Assembly (NCBI GenBank): GCA_905221615.1
Contig: CAJNDT010003224.1
Location: 21,001-85,000 of the forward strand
Source of the DNA: Symbiodinium sp. CCMP2592
Lineage: Eukaryota > Sar > Dinophyceae > Suessiales > Symbiodiniaceae
DNA: 64,000 bases
Reading direction: 5' to 3'
The translations under genes and the position numbers were made by a program. Position 1 is the first letter of the stretch, and every line of letters starts with the position of its first letter. Positions 47,000 to 57,037 of the stretch are shown piece after piece. The notes under the pieces were generated by a model, which was given only the letters and a program-made list of their open reading frames with translations, was not told the DNA's origin and did no database searches.

Positions 47000-47508
47000 G
47001 CGTCCTTATTCAAGCAGCGACGGATTCTGGTAGGTATCCAACAAGGGAGCCGACTGCAGCCAAGCAGAGCCCAGAGGAGCATTCTTATCCTCACACCCTC
47101 AAGTTGCAGCGAACATCTTTCAAGGGAGTCCCGGCGCTGATCATCCTATGATTCAACTCTGTGGGGCTGCAGATAGCACCGAGACAGCAGAGAGTTGAGG
47201 GTTCGGGATCCAAATTTCGGGCTTAGCAGGCGGACCTCTTGGACCCGAAAAGAATCTGCCTCCCAAACCTTGATCCTAAATCTCCCATACCTTTAAGAAA
47301 CCCCGAACCCTGTCAACACAAGCTAGAATCCTAAACCTCCTGCAAAACCTGATGCCTTTAAACCCCACTGTTGCCCAAATATGGAAACGAACTCTACTTT
47401 TTGCAGCTTAACATTTTCAAATCCGGCTTTGTAGCGAACCTTACGACGCCTTACAACTGAGGCATCCCCGGCCTTCTGCACCTTCTTGACAGGAGCCGCC
47501 TCCGCGTC
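26450..47508 (-). CDS. Deg/HtrA-type serine protease with PDZ domains; multi-exon gene (incomplete at both ends)
   Basis: A trypsin-fold protease of the Deg/HtrA family reconstructed on the minus strand from small exons. In gene order the pieces read: pre-protease PWVSETRGLLSSG, His motif VVTNAHSVEH, Asp motif PDCDLALLDV, oxyanion region DSVSVVGYPTGG and VTVGVVSRIDL, nucleophile motif INSGNSGGPVV, then GVAFQNL, YIIPTEIVRHFL, a PDZ domain (CVEPASPAHGLLLPDDVV) and a second PDZ-like region (VGYSDLENE, VLETFNGEK). The order and spacing follow the family, closest in my judgement to plant Deg9-like proteases with two PDZ domains. Such enzymes degrade or refold damaged proteins; the compartment is unknown because the N-terminus was not found. 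Almost all neighbouring exons join in phase. Missing: the first exon(s), one exon between 40990 and 39170, probably one between 30870 and 29712, and the C-terminal end. The triad is intact, so an active enzyme is likely if the gene is expressed. Confidence 0.85.
28880..28975. repeat. A-rich AAT/AAG low-complexity tract
   Basis: Irregular AAT, AAG and ACAAT units within a protease intron. A similar unlinked tract is at 28300-28380. Confidence 0.7.
29067..29471. mobile_element. Family F inverted-repeat element with its left arm amplified in 101-base tandem units
   Basis: The arm GAGTTTCTGAAAATTAGGGG starts at 29067, 29168, 29269 and 29370, so the unit is 101 bases. Each of the first three units ends in AAAGGGTTTAGGGTTTA, a telomere-like spacer. 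The fourth unit continues into a right arm ending CCTATTTTCGGAAAC, the complement of the left arm. It lies in an intron of the protease gene. Confidence 0.75.
30199..30299. mobile_element. Inverted-repeat element, family B (third copy)
   Basis: Right end AGGATTTATATCATCAACCG intact; left end shortened (TTCATGATAAAAAAATCCTG). Core GACTATGGGAATTATGGTAT as in the other copies. Inside a protease intron. Confidence 0.65.
30758..30862. repeat. ATTAGT-type hexanucleotide array with internal symmetry
   Basis: About 16 units of ATTAGT and variants (ACTAGT, ATCAGT, ATTAAT). Several variants are self-complementary, so the array can pair with itself. It sits in the intron directly downstream of the 30870-30922 exon. 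Confidence 0.8.
32691..36922 (-). CDS. Deg/HtrA gene: exons for the first PDZ domain and following linker
   Basis: Exons, minus strand: 36889-36922 (GLESPVLRQAL, GT donor), 36313-36359 (FACFGLSEGPVLVFR, GC donor), 35257-35331 (CVEPASPAHGLLLPDDVV then LSVDGRK, the PDZ carboxylate-binding core, GC donor), 34585-34613 (VGNDGEVAM, GT donor), 33851-33917 (WGRIPFAYLLNQRFPGESCE then LQ, GC donor), 32691-32757 (VLRAQEEGVKKMSLKASHSL then LR, GT donor). Every junction keeps frame with AG acceptors. P-A-x-x-x-L-x-P-D-D-V-V-L-S-V-D-G is the classical Deg/HtrA PDZ signature; such domains bind C-termini and control protease activity. Confidence 0.87.
33711..33768. repeat. TA microsatellite in a protease intron
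   Basis: About 27 TA units with TATG/TACA interruptions. A duplicated sequence of about 50 bases flanks it (33647-33700 and 33797-33850). Confidence 0.85.
33930..34100. repeat. Local direct repeats of GGCTCCTTTAAG type
   Basis: Five or six copies of GGGCTCCTTTAAGGGCTCCT or part of it, alternating with AAATAGGGGGC. Within the intron upstream of exon 33851-33917. Confidence 0.7.
34687..34793. mobile_element. Inverted-repeat element, family I
   Basis: Arms AAGGGTCCATGTACCCAAAT and GTTTGGGCACACGGACCCTT are near-complements, followed inward by matching TACACACTTTGGCC and GGCCAAAGTATATA. A single arm of this type is at about 45800-45842. Inside a protease intron. Confidence 0.6.
35688..35781. mobile_element. 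Inverted-repeat element, family A (third, diverged copy)
   Basis: Ends GGGTGGTCGTCGAAATTATG and ATTGACAACCACCC pair imperfectly; the core differs from the other copies. Inside a protease intron. Confidence 0.5.
37296..37358. repeat. CA then CT microsatellite
   Basis: ACACAC units grade into about 20 CT units with single changes, in the intron upstream (minus strand) of exon 36889-36922. Confidence 0.85.
37450..39170 (-). CDS. Deg/HtrA gene: exons with the catalytic serine and end of the protease domain
   Basis: Exons, minus strand: 39084-39170 (STCELQNAEEVEAINSGNSG and the GPVVDSK end; nucleophile Ser in GNSGGP; GC donor), 38302-38361 (VGVAFQNLDASDEDGAENI, GA donor), 37915-37972 (YIIPTEIVRHFLEDYRRP, GT donor), 37450-37495 (NGCFTGFGSAGILTQ, GC donor). 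Joins are phase 1, phase 1 and phase 2 and each restores a Gly codon at the junction, which strongly supports the boundaries. The 39084 exon is preceded by a pyrimidine-rich acceptor (TTTTCTTCATTGCAG). It needs one base from an exon not yet found between it and 40990. Confidence 0.88.
38856..38976. repeat. TA and CTAT microsatellites
   Basis: A TA run, then about 15 CTAT/CTGT units, then another TA run, in the intron just downstream of the catalytic-serine exon. Confidence 0.9.
39975..40081. mobile_element. Inverted-repeat element, family E (second copy)
   Basis: Arms TATAGGCGCCTTGATCATGA and TAATTATTTTGGCCCCTGTA; core TATAATAAGGAACCC. Inside a protease intron. Confidence 0.6.
40990..45947 (-). 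CDS. Deg/HtrA gene: exons for the N-terminal half of the protease domain
   Basis: Exons, minus strand, in gene order: 45911-45947 (PWVSETRGLLSS, GA donor), 43968-44008 (LCGGFAIDTKLLQ, GC donor), 43521-43565 (VVTNAHSVEHAALVQ, catalytic His, GC donor), 43130-43168 (VKRHRHEKKYVAK, GC donor), 42844-42909 (catalytic Asp in CDLALL, ending DEFWK, GC donor with GCAAGT), 41208-41255 (DSVSVVGYPTGGESLS, GT donor), 40990-41022 (VTVGVVSRIDL, GT donor). All neighbouring pairs join without frame change. A weak candidate for the short piece between DEFWK and DSVSV is 42508-42542 (LRRILEFQAMQ), which fits in phase if DEFWK uses a GT donor four bases further on. A 200-codon plus-strand frame covering the Asp exon is a shadow of this gene. 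Confidence 0.85.
41287..41335. mobile_element. Single arm of a family E element, adjoining an exon
   Basis: Only the left arm is present (TATAGGAGCCTTAATAGTTA then GAATAGGGTTTTGGGGCCC). It lies about 30 bases from the acceptor of the exon at 41208-41255, so it occupies the 3' end of that intron on the minus strand. Confidence 0.6.
42033..42131. mobile_element. Inverted-repeat element, family E (third copy)
   Basis: Arms GTAGGGGCCTTCATAAATAT and GTTCTAATTGTTAAGGTCCC; core TAGTAAGGAACCCCC. Inside a protease intron. Confidence 0.65.
43702..43820. repeat. CA, GTAT and TA microsatellites
   Basis: Compound simple sequence: CA units, about eleven GTAT units, then TA units, between the His exon and the preceding exon of the protease. 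Confidence 0.9.
44272..44346. repeat. CAGA tetranucleotide microsatellite
   Basis: About 18 CAGA-type units with CCGA and CGGA variants, in the protease intron upstream of exon 43968-44008. Confidence 0.9.
44505..44626. repeat. CT microsatellite
   Basis: About 50 CT units with a few interruptions. It produces Ser-Leu frames that are not genes. Confidence 0.92.
46942..46994. repeat. CT microsatellite
   Basis: About 26 uninterrupted CT units. The minus-strand frame is Arg-Glu repeats, not coding. Confidence 0.92.
47455..47508 (-). CDS. Tentative upstream exon of the Deg/HtrA gene (linker)
   Basis: After CTGAG the minus strand reads DAEAAPVKKVQKAGDASV and then meets a strong GT donor (GTT then GTAAGG) in phase 0. 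A Lys-rich linker ending in S-V-V-K just before the protease fold is usual in this family, and the next recognised exon (45911-45947) starts in phase 0. No direct motif proves membership, and an intervening exon for the V-K-V-type strand is missing. Confidence 0.35.
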
Positions 47509-50500
47509 CTCAGAGCAAAAGACATCCAAAACAAGAACTCCAAAAGCCTCTTACTTGACCATTACATGTACAGCATTGAGACTTGAAGAGTCTCAGGCTG
47601 TGGGGTTCCGGGCTCGAGGCTTCGACGTGTAAGGCTTTTACATCAATGACGGTTGATTTCGTCAGATTGTTTGAGTATTTGCCCACTACGTGCTGAATGC
47701 ATTAGGGTTCCCTAGTGAGGGGTCTTTCAGCACGGGTTGCGGCAGCTGCTGCTCTTCATCATGGACCCCTGAAGCCATCGGACACTTTGCTTTTCAGGTT
47801 TAGGGTTTAGCGTTTGCATTTTTTCGGTTGTGGAAATATGAAAGCCACGGATGCTTGTGATGCTTCAGCTTTTTTGGTGTTGCGGAAATAAGCCTGAGGC
47901 CTAAGGTGCTGGTAGATCCAGGGGAAGTTGATGCTGATGCTGGAATAGGCAACAATCTGGTCTTTTGGAGGGGACTGTTGGTTCCGCTGCCTCGTTCGGC
48001 TTGTTGTTTCTACTCCGTGCCCCTTTCATGCCAGCCATCACACCATCAGCATGTCGTCTTACTGCACGACAAAGGGCAGCGTGCTCGTGGCTCAACGCAA
48101 AAACTAGAATGGAAGACCCCCTTTCCATTCCGGCTTTCTTTTTACAGTAGTACTTCTCGTTTCAAGTACTTCTGCCGAGCAGTCAATCCAATCTCCGTCC
48201 GGTACACCCACCGTCCAGTACACCGACGGGAGATCAGTTCAACCGGTCGGTTGTCACATTCTCCGGGGCAGTGCGGATCCTTGGAGAATGCCTCGCCCAA
48301 AGGCGTTTCTCACACTCTCCCACAGGCAAGGCTATGCCTCTGCTTCGACTTCCGGGCGCAACTTGCTGCGAAACATGAGAGCCACAAACTATTGAACTGA
48401 ATATGCTCCTGGCAACAAGGAAGGGTCGCCATGAAAGGATGATACTACTGTAAGGTTTGTAGAGGGTTTTAAACATACTAGGTACCCACACAGCACGAAA
48501 CCTACTGAAATCAGGTGTCATCGGGGGTCCTTTGCATTCTACAGCCTTAAACACCCTTCAAGGGGAGCTCTAAGCATGCGGCGGCTCTGCATGGTCGAGG
48601 CCTGAATTGCGACACATCCATTGTCACTGTTGCTTGATCGCTTCGGCTTATGAGGCTTAGAATTCCAAGTATCAGAGTTGAAAGAGTTGTCTAAGTTTAG
48701 GGGCTTCATGCCACAAAGCCAACGTCTTCTTTTTCAGAGGAGTCTGATGATGAGGCACAAGTTTAGCCCTAGGTATACATCATGCTCGCAATAACAAGTG
48801 CAACGGCCGCCCGGTGTCAGGATTCAGGGTGCACGGTTAGGGGTTCAAAGGTTAGAATTGAAGATCCTGGGTTTAAGGCTTAAGGTTCCGGTTCCAGGTT
48901 TTGGCCAAGGTCTATGGGGTTCAACGCTATGGTTAAGCGTCCAGGTGTATAACGCTTACGGCCTGCTCATACAGTTGGGGTTTATGTTGCCCAGCTTTGC
49001 GCACCCTGAGCCTTGTTGCTGGGGGTGCGACGATGTAAGGTCTTGGGGGGATATGTCAGGGTGATTGGGAGGCAGAGTTTTAATGTCTTGGGTCTTCAGA
49101 TCACAAGTCCTCGATGTCTGAGGGGCTTTAACTTGAAGTGGCGTTGCAGGAAAAACGGTATGACCAGGAGTTGGTGCCTCGCAGTTGTGAAGTTTAGGAC
49201 TTCAGGCTAGTCAGACAGTCGGATTCCGGGTGGCCGGGTTCAGCCGTGGTGTAGGGTTTCGGGCGTTGGGCTATGATGGGATTTAAGCTGGAAGGATTGC
49301 TGAGTCGTTGAATGATTTCATCCAAAGTCGCATGGGTACACGTGGGAAGACTCGCAATGCTGAACCATCTGGAAAAACCTACTTACAAGCTCTATGCAAC
49401 TTATGATAACGCTGCCCTCAATGCTCGCTGCGAGACACAAATGAAGTGATAGGCCCGAACGACCACCCACATGCACGAGTTTCCCAAGACAGAGAAGTGC
49501 AGTAAGGTCCAGCTGTCGCACTCAGCGAATACCTGTGCCTACTTTCCACCCCATAAATCCAACATCCCCCCTCCAATGTTTTGAGTAAGCCTCTTCCTGT
49601 CGCTGCCGGTGCAAGTCCTGCCGGACAAGCATTTGCAGGAACTGATGGGCCGCATAGCTCGCAGGGCTTGGGGGTTTGGGGTGCAATTGAGCGCTAAACC
49701 CTAATCAGGTGATTGCCTGAGCCCTTACCCAAACCCCCAAAAGTGGGTAAAACAATGGCCCAATACCCATCAAAGGCCATTCTTCTATATACATACTTTT
49801 GGGGTCCAGGTAAATGTATTTTGCTTTTACCAACCCGGCTGCCAGCCTCCCAGAAGGCCGGCCCCGTGTAGTGACTGTGGACTTCTTGGTTTTTGCGGCT
49901 GGCATCCTCTGAACCTCGGCACGATGCTGTGTTCAGTGGCTGCTATGGGTTGGGCCTGAGGAACTGGTCTGGAGCTTATAGGCTTTAGTGCAAATTTAGT
50001 TTGGAGGACTTAAACATCAGCACCTTTTCGTTCGAGGGTTTAGGCTTTGACAGTCAAGGAATGTTGCAGTCCTCGCAAGAGCCGAAGGTCCCTGTATGCT
50101 GTGGCAGCATGAGTATAAGCAATCCCTTGTGCTTCCTGCTCTGCAGAGAACCCTTTGTCAAGGTTTAGGATGTATAGAGGCCAGGAACATTGATTGATTC
50201 ATGTGTAGGCCGCATCAACCCCAACGAGAAACTCGTGCCACTGTTGGATATGCATAGGACAAGCACCTTGCAAGTCTCCTGGATGTCCCGCAGCTGTAAG
50301 TGTAAGCACAAATCCTGAGCTCCCCAGACTCTGTCCAAGGACGCCATAAATGAGCTTAGCACTCTGAACCCGATAGATTTACCAGCCGTCGAACCAAGTC
50401 TCTACTACTGCATGTCGGGCCACGAGAAGGAAGAAGTCCTGCAATAGAGATGGCTGGAAGATGAATGGATCGTTGGGGTCCAGTGGCCGCTCTTCTCTGG

Positions 50501-51330
50501 CGCACTCGGTGGCCACTGTGTCGGGTTCCGAGTTTAACATTTTACCCCTTAGTAAAACCTCGATACAACACCTAGAGATTCCAGAACATCATGCCCCCGC
50601 CCAGTCTACCCCCTAAACCGCACCAGTACCCAGTGGTTCCCTGCTTCGATACATAGCTAGCCGCTAGGATCTGAACCGCACATCACCTAAACTGCGGCCC
50701 TCGCTTGTGAGTACCCAGTGGTTGGCGCAACACCCTGAAGAGCTTCAGGGTTCCCCCACTCCACGAAGTACTTCAAACATCGACGAGGCACAAACAAGCT
50801 TGGATCTTCAGCATCCACGACAGAGGCACAAATCGTTTGGGGTGCTGGGGTCTTAGTCAGGGCTTGTCCTGCGTGTGTAGGACTCGTCCAGGGCCCCGCA
50901 GTGGCAACAGCTACGCCATCCCCGTCAGAGCAAAAAACACGACAGCAGTCGGCCGGTGGCGTACACAGGTGCGTCTAGGCTTTGTGTCGATTCCTGAGCA
51001 TAATAAGCTGTGCGTACATGTTCATAGAACCCTAAACCCTAAATCCAGAAACCCTCAATCCGAAACTCTAAACCCGAAACCCTAAATCCGAAACCTGCAA
51101 TGCCTTAAAGCGGAAATCCGAAACCCGGAGGCCGCAGTCTCCGGAGTTTTTGCTGCGCCTGGCCGGCACATCGAGGCCGCCTCTGGAAGGCAGGAATTGA
51201 GAGTTTCGGGCTTACGGTTTTAGCCCTCAGAATTGAGTCTAACATGCCTTCGTACGGCTGTACCATGAGGTCGTATATTCTGGTGTTTGTAGATGCTCTG
51301 CTTTTGCGTTTCTAGACAGCGATATATACA

Positions 51331-51346
51331 CCTACTCCTACTACTC

Positions 51347-51429
<83 letters not shown>
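51331..51429. repeat. ACT trinucleotide microsatellite
   Basis: About 32 ACT units, nearly perfect. The minus frame is poly-Val, not a gene. Confidence 0.93.
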
Positions 51430-51659
51430 GTTGCTACTACTATACTGCTGCTACTACCAGTGTTGGTTCTAGTACTGCCACGATTAATTACAACCACAAT
51501 GCATCGGGTATTCTTATCTAAACCCTAAACCTACAACTCCCAAACCCCTAAGCCTTTAGCTCAGACTTGCCGGTCGGAATCTAAACCACGCCTCGAGATG
51601 TGAAGAAGCGCGGCGAAGCTGAAGCCGAACACAGACCAGGTGATGGGGGCCTCACTCTG

Positions 51660-51791
51660 TAGGGTTTAGGGTTTTGTAGGGTTTAGGGGTTTCGTGTTTA
51701 TAGGGTTTAGGGTTTACAGGGTTTGTAGGGCCTATAGTGTTTATAGGGTTTCAGGTTCTTATAGGGGTTATAGGGTTGATAGGGTTTAATC
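51660..51791. repeat. Telomere-like repeat cluster
   Basis: About a dozen TTTAGGG-like units, many changed to TTATAGGG or TTGTAGGG, over about 130 bases. Confidence 0.78.
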
Positions 51792-52087
51792 TACAGCACT
51801 CGAACATATGGCCCAGACACACTCCGAAAGCTTTATCTCGTGGGAAGTCCTGCTGGATCCAGCTTCCATTGCTTACTCTGTAGTCGGACGGTTGATCTGA
51901 TTAAGCCATGGCATCTTTCAGTGCCTTACCTGGAATCTCCCGAAAACTGAACAGCTACTGCACCAAGATGCCGCAAAGATGAGACCAGAAGGCCTGTGCT
52001 TGACTCTACAGACACAAGCCTCAAGCCGGCATCTGAAAACTAACCCCGCAGAACTCTATTCACACCCCAACCCGATTCTGCATGCGA

Positions 52088-52191
52088 TACTGCTGATGAT
52101 ATAAATCCTGCATTACCTTAGGACCCTAGACGATGAGAATTATGGTGTATTCCTTATTGCGGGTCATGCAGGATTTAAATCATCAACCGTA
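52088..52191. mobile_element. Inverted-repeat element, family B (fourth copy)
   Basis: Ends TGATGATATAAATCCTGCAT and ATGCAGGATTTAAATCATCA are near-perfect complements; core CTAGACGATGAGAATTATGG. Confidence 0.7.
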
Positions 52192-53716
52192 GTTCGTTGG
52201 GCGACCGACTTTGTCTCCTCCAAGATTGGCCAGAAGCCCTGCGCCTGCGGTGTGAGGGCTTAGGAACTTGAGGAGAGGTGGAATGGTGGAATCGTGATTC
52301 TGGTTTTCTACCTGCTGATCTACCTGTCTGCCTCGTTACCTATGTCGTAGATGACTGCTTGACATTCTCTCCATCTATGAATAAATACACATGTGCGCAC
52401 AGTCTGTGAGTTATCTGCGCGCACAATCTGTGAGTTGGTAGAAGACGTCTATGTGCGCATTTGTTCCTTCTCTCTATCTCTCTCTGCGCCTCTCTCTCCA
52501 TCCATCATGTGTGTGTGCATATATGTGCATATTGATGTATGCATATATGTAAACACACATACAGTACAAATGTATCAGATGTATAGACACGTATGTGGGT
52601 GTAAGCCATCGTACAGTTTCACACAGAGACGTGTAGGAAACCGCATATGCAAATTAGTCGGATAGGTATAAACACAAATGTGGCAATGCTGTGCAGCATA
52701 GACATCGAGATGACTTCTGCCGTGAACGCTTCCGCGATCAATATGCCTTTGCACGATGTGGAGGTTGCTCTAGACTAGTCCCTGCCGGGAAAAACTGTGC
52801 TCCTGCTGTAGCCCCAAATACCGATGTGCTTGCTCCCAAGCATAACAGAATCACCTCGCAACTGTTGTAGTGATTTAGGAAATCGCATTATAGCGCACCT
52901 CATATTCAGACAGGCCATAGAGTTTGTCTCACGCTTTGGGAGTCAGCTATCCTGGGCAAGAGGTGCGCGTTGTAGGACTTCATCAGATACCACTGCAGAA
53001 ACAAGGTACAGGGCTTAGAGTATTTGGTCTGGGATATTGGGAGTCGAGTACAAACCTGGAGTTAGAGCCCATGCTTCTACGCAAATTTAAAGCAGTCCCG
53101 TCCATGATCATATACCGCATGCACCTTGGCTCTTTGACTTAGACTTTGCGCAGTACAGCCGCCCACCGTCATTTGTTTTCACCCTCGCTCCGCAGTTGCA
53201 AGAGGTGCGGAGAACGCAAGCGCAATCAAGAAGGGAGAAACAAGACATGCGCCAGCCCGAATGTAATGAGGAAACCTCAGAATTCATGCTTGTAACTATC
53301 GGCCCTAGCCAGGCTCACTAAGGGACTTTCGCCAGCGAAAATCAAACGTGACAAAATCGACCTTGTTTTAGGCTCAGCTGGTGTCTCGTTACAAGATATC
53401 TTGAAGACTGTTTTCATCATTCTTAAGAGCCCTCCTCCTCATGTTTCTCACGCTCCTCATGATCATCAGGCTCTGCGCAAAAGCATCGTCAACACCACCA
53501 CAACCATCACCTCTCACATCTTTAAACCGTTCAAAATTTTCTCATAAAGATTCAAAAGCCTGTCCCCCCAAACCCTTAACCCCTAAACCCTCAACCCTAG
53601 AGGACCCGTGGCATGCTTCTCCTGCTCTATCTCAAACTGAGTTCGCTCAGCTCCGTCTTTTGAAGACGCAGGCTTCTCCTTTGGAGATCGCCTCTGAAGT
53701 CTGTTGAAAACTGGAA

Positions 53717-53818
53717 CTACTTGGAGGTTCATGGGTAGTCATAAGTAGGGTTATAAGTAGGATAGCTATAGAGATAAGCCATATTCGGGGACTTATGACT
53801 ACCCATGAACCTCCAAGG
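53717..53818. mobile_element. Inverted-repeat element, family C (third copy)
   Basis: Arms CTACTTGGAGGTTCATGGGT and ACCCATGAACCTCCAAGG; shorter core than the 20213 copy. Confidence 0.7.
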
Positions 53819-54131
53819 ATGGCTCTCAAACCACAGGCCGAGAAGCCATGACCTACGAGGGAACCGGTGGGTCATTTTGCAAAATGAAGTCGGAGCCCAT
53901 CATCTGCCAAGCGGTTCGGAATCTTTAGCGTGTAGGGTTTTGGGGCTTGAAATCAACACAACTCAGGTCTTGATCATTTCTGGATGTTCCTAGACCCCCC
54001 AGGTACCCGCTAACATCGCCCAAATACCCACTATTAAGGACCATAAGGGCTTCTATTAAAGGGCCCTTTGGGGGTCCTGGTTAGCTGTGGGTTCGCATGC
54101 TTGGCCCAATCGACTTGTTCATGAGACTGCT

Positions 54132-54242
54132 GCCCAGAGACTCCAATACCCCTTAATTAGGGAATATTTCTTAAATCATATTAAGGATCCTACTATAATT
54201 TAAGGTATATTCCTTAATTAAGGGATATTGGAGTCTCTGGGT
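54132..54242. mobile_element. Inverted-repeat element, family G
   Basis: Arms CCCAGAGACTCCAATACCCC and ATATTGGAGTCTCTGGG with inner TTAATTAGGGAATAT matching ATATTCCTTAATTAA. Only copy seen in the window. Confidence 0.65.
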
Positions 54243-54314
54243 GGAGCAGAAGCCCACTGAAGAGAGCTGGCCGTCCTGCCTCGGGGACTGTTTAGCAGAA
54301 AACTACAGCGATCT

Positions 54315-54421
54315 AATATAGGGGCCGTAATTATTACCAATACTATTTTGGGGGTGACTTATTATATTTGGAGTAGAATGGCCCCCAAACCGTATTCTAG
54401 CTATTAAGGCCCCCATATTAT
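54315..54421. mobile_element. Inverted-repeat element, family E (fourth copy)
   Basis: Arms ATATAGGGGCCGTAATTATT and AGCTATTAAGGCCCCCATAT; the core is inverted relative to the other copies. Confidence 0.68.
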
Positions 54422-55513
54422 ACTACGGAGGATGGCAACTTCAAGACCTCTTGCGACATCCATTAGCCAAAGATCAGTTGCTGGATCGCGGGAGTATCTT
54501 TCGGCAGAAGCGACGAGTGTGCAATAGTACACATCTCACGAGGCAGGCTCGTGCCAGGGAGTGGCATTGCATCTTCCAATCGTGAACTACATCGGCCAGA
54601 AGAACTTTCAGCTACGCATGGAAAAGCAGAATTCGAGACGACTCGATCGAGAATGCTGGACGAGCTCGTGAAAGTCACAAGGGCTCCTTAAGGCCTACAG
54701 GGCTGGGAGAACGAAGCCAACGCAGGAGGTTTGCAAACCAGCACTGTGATACGGTGATGCATGCTGTCGGGACGACAGAAAGAAACGACGACAATGACCA
54801 CCCCTTCGGAGCCTACTCTTACAGGCAGGAGCAGGCTTACTGCTGCGCTCTGCGTCCTGCAGCCCAGAACTTTGACCGCAATTCAATCTCTTGCTGGCAT
54901 TCAGCCATGTGGTGTAGCATCAGTATAGAAGCTTGGCGCTGTGGATGAAGCGCCAAGTTTAAGGAGTGGTGTTGGGGGCTCTGATGTGATCAATGTTTAC
55001 ACGCTTCAAAGATTACACAATTTCGTTGTCTCGATCATGAGTCTTCCCAGAACAATTTCGCCAGGTGGCGGTCGCAGTGAATCACACTACGATGAAACAT
55101 GGTGTCTTACAACGAGTCATTGACACCATAGGCGCATCGGGCATGGATGAGAGCGCTGCGACACTATATTCACTAAATTCCGATAAATCAATCCATGGAC
55201 AATTCGAAAACCCAAGCAATTCAGGGCACCGTGCCCGAAACATCTCTGGTTCTCTCTCACAGTGCCTGCGGAGGAACGGTTGATATATTACAGCCCTACT
55301 ACAGTGTAGTTCAACATCGCATCTTCGGCTACACAAGCTTCGTGGAGTTGTCCAGGCAACCTACCTCCTTAAGCTCGATCTCCGTGCTTTATTTATGAAC
55401 CCTACCATGTGCGACACAGCCAATCTATATAAGCTACCTCCATAAATCCCCCGCCTACCTACGTGCGCCTGACCCAGAACTAGCAGTGCGCACCTTTTAG
55501 TTCTCATCTTTCA

Positions 55514-55680
55514 ATGAGCGGTCGAAGAGCCATAACCCGATCTGAATTTCCCGCAGACTCCATACCCTACACATCGTCGTCGCCGTTGTGCGACGATGGC
55601 GAAGACTGGCGCCGGAAACGAAACAGCGTGCGTGCCAAACGAGGAACGCAGAGAAGCGTCCGCCGAACCTGCCCTGGGCT
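55514..55680 (+). CDS. Possible orphan exon, unknown protein (tentative)
   Basis: A GC-richer frame starting MSGRRAITRSEFPADSIPYT, rich in Arg and Ser, with a cluster WRRKRNSVRAKRG. It stands out in composition from its repeat-rich surroundings and ends at GGGCTGCAG just before a single arm of a family E element (55686-55735). I recognise no family and cannot show splice partners. Confidence 0.2.
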
Positions 55681-55685
55681 GCAGA

Positions 55686-55735
55686 TAGGGGCCTTAATAA
55701 CTAGAGCAGGGTTTTGCGGTATGTTATACTTTTCG
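55686..55735. mobile_element. Single arm of a family E element
   Basis: ATAGGGGCCTTAATAACTAG then AGCAGGGTTTTGCGG; the partner arm is absent. Confidence 0.55.
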
Positions 55736-56854
55736 TAAAGGAAGGATTGCCTTCATAGGGTTTAACCCCATCAGCTACACCCTGAAACCCTAAATCGTTA
55801 GACCCTGTAACCTCCGACAAGAAGACGTAAAACCTTACCCCCTGGACCCCTAACCCCTCAACCCTGATTGAAGCCCTAAACCCTTGAACCCCTCCATCGC
55901 CTCCCTGAAGCCCTAAACACCTAGTAGCTGATGCCACAGCATAACCCTGAGACCGAGGCTCGGGGGCATTCCATAAGAAGAGTCTGAAGCATCCTCAACA
56001 CCCGAACCTGCAAACCCCACACAAATCGAAATCTACTTCTATCCTAGGCTCTTTTGTCGAAAACCTCTTCGTAAATGGCTTAGGCTTTTTGTTCTTGGAT
56101 TAGTTCGTAGAAGGTTTAAAGGCTGAATATGATATTTAAAACAACATCCTGAACTGGCGTGTGCTGGAGTACCTCCGGACCTATGCGCTCAGCCCTGAGA
56201 ACAAAAACGCAAAGGTCAGCGATCCCGATCCTTAAAGGATCTTAAAGCCTTGTTCAAGGGTCACCGGAACTCCTACCAGTACATCTAAATTGTAAGGCCC
56301 TTCCCCAGTCAAGTTCTCTAAATGTGAGCTATCTAAACCCTAAACCTAGATTCCCTAAACCCTAAACTTACCCTAAATTTGGGGGCAACTGCACTTATTG
56401 TGGGGGGTGGGTTTAGCGCGAAAGTTTCTCCACAATCAGGGCCTCCTGCTTTAATGACCCGCCAATGTGTGCCATAATGCGGGCCGTCTGTTCCGAACCC
56501 TGAGCCTCTGAATAAGTACATGCTGACGTGCGGAAACGAAAAAGCAGCAGCAGAAAACATCTAACCCCACATTGCTGCAGAAAGCGATATGTGGTCTCCT
56601 AATTTGTTGTGTCCTTTTGTCGCCTTACACATAACAGGTAACCCCATACTCTATACAACAACCCTTGACTCAGTAACTCCGAGTACTTGGTCGAGTCTTG
56701 GCCAAGGCACGCAAAGGGAGCTGTGCAGCTGCTGCCTCCCCCTCGGGTTTAGGGTTTAGGGGTTGGGGTTTGAAGGCTCGTTCTGGGTGGTATAAACCAA
56801 GGCCCAGCCTCGAATGGCCTAGAGCAGATTCGAAGACCCAACACGACCCTGGAA

Positions 56855-56931
56855 TGCATATGTATATATATATATATATATATATGCTGGGGGAGGGGGG
56901 GGTTACCATATATATATATATATATATATAC

Positions 56932-56989
<58 letters not shown>

Positions 56990-57037
56990 ATATATGTGTA
57001 TATATAAATATATATATGTATATATATATATATATAT
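56855..57037. repeat. TA and TATATG microsatellites
   Basis: TA runs separated by a G-rich segment, then nine TATATG units, then TA runs again. Confidence 0.92.

Noticed and set aside
47906-48400. A 164-codon plus-strand frame
   Set aside because: No family resemblance, uneven composition, and an overlapping frame on the other strand; nothing supports splicing or a start.
51312-51497. Poly-Val frame
   Set aside because: Product of the ACT trinucleotide array.
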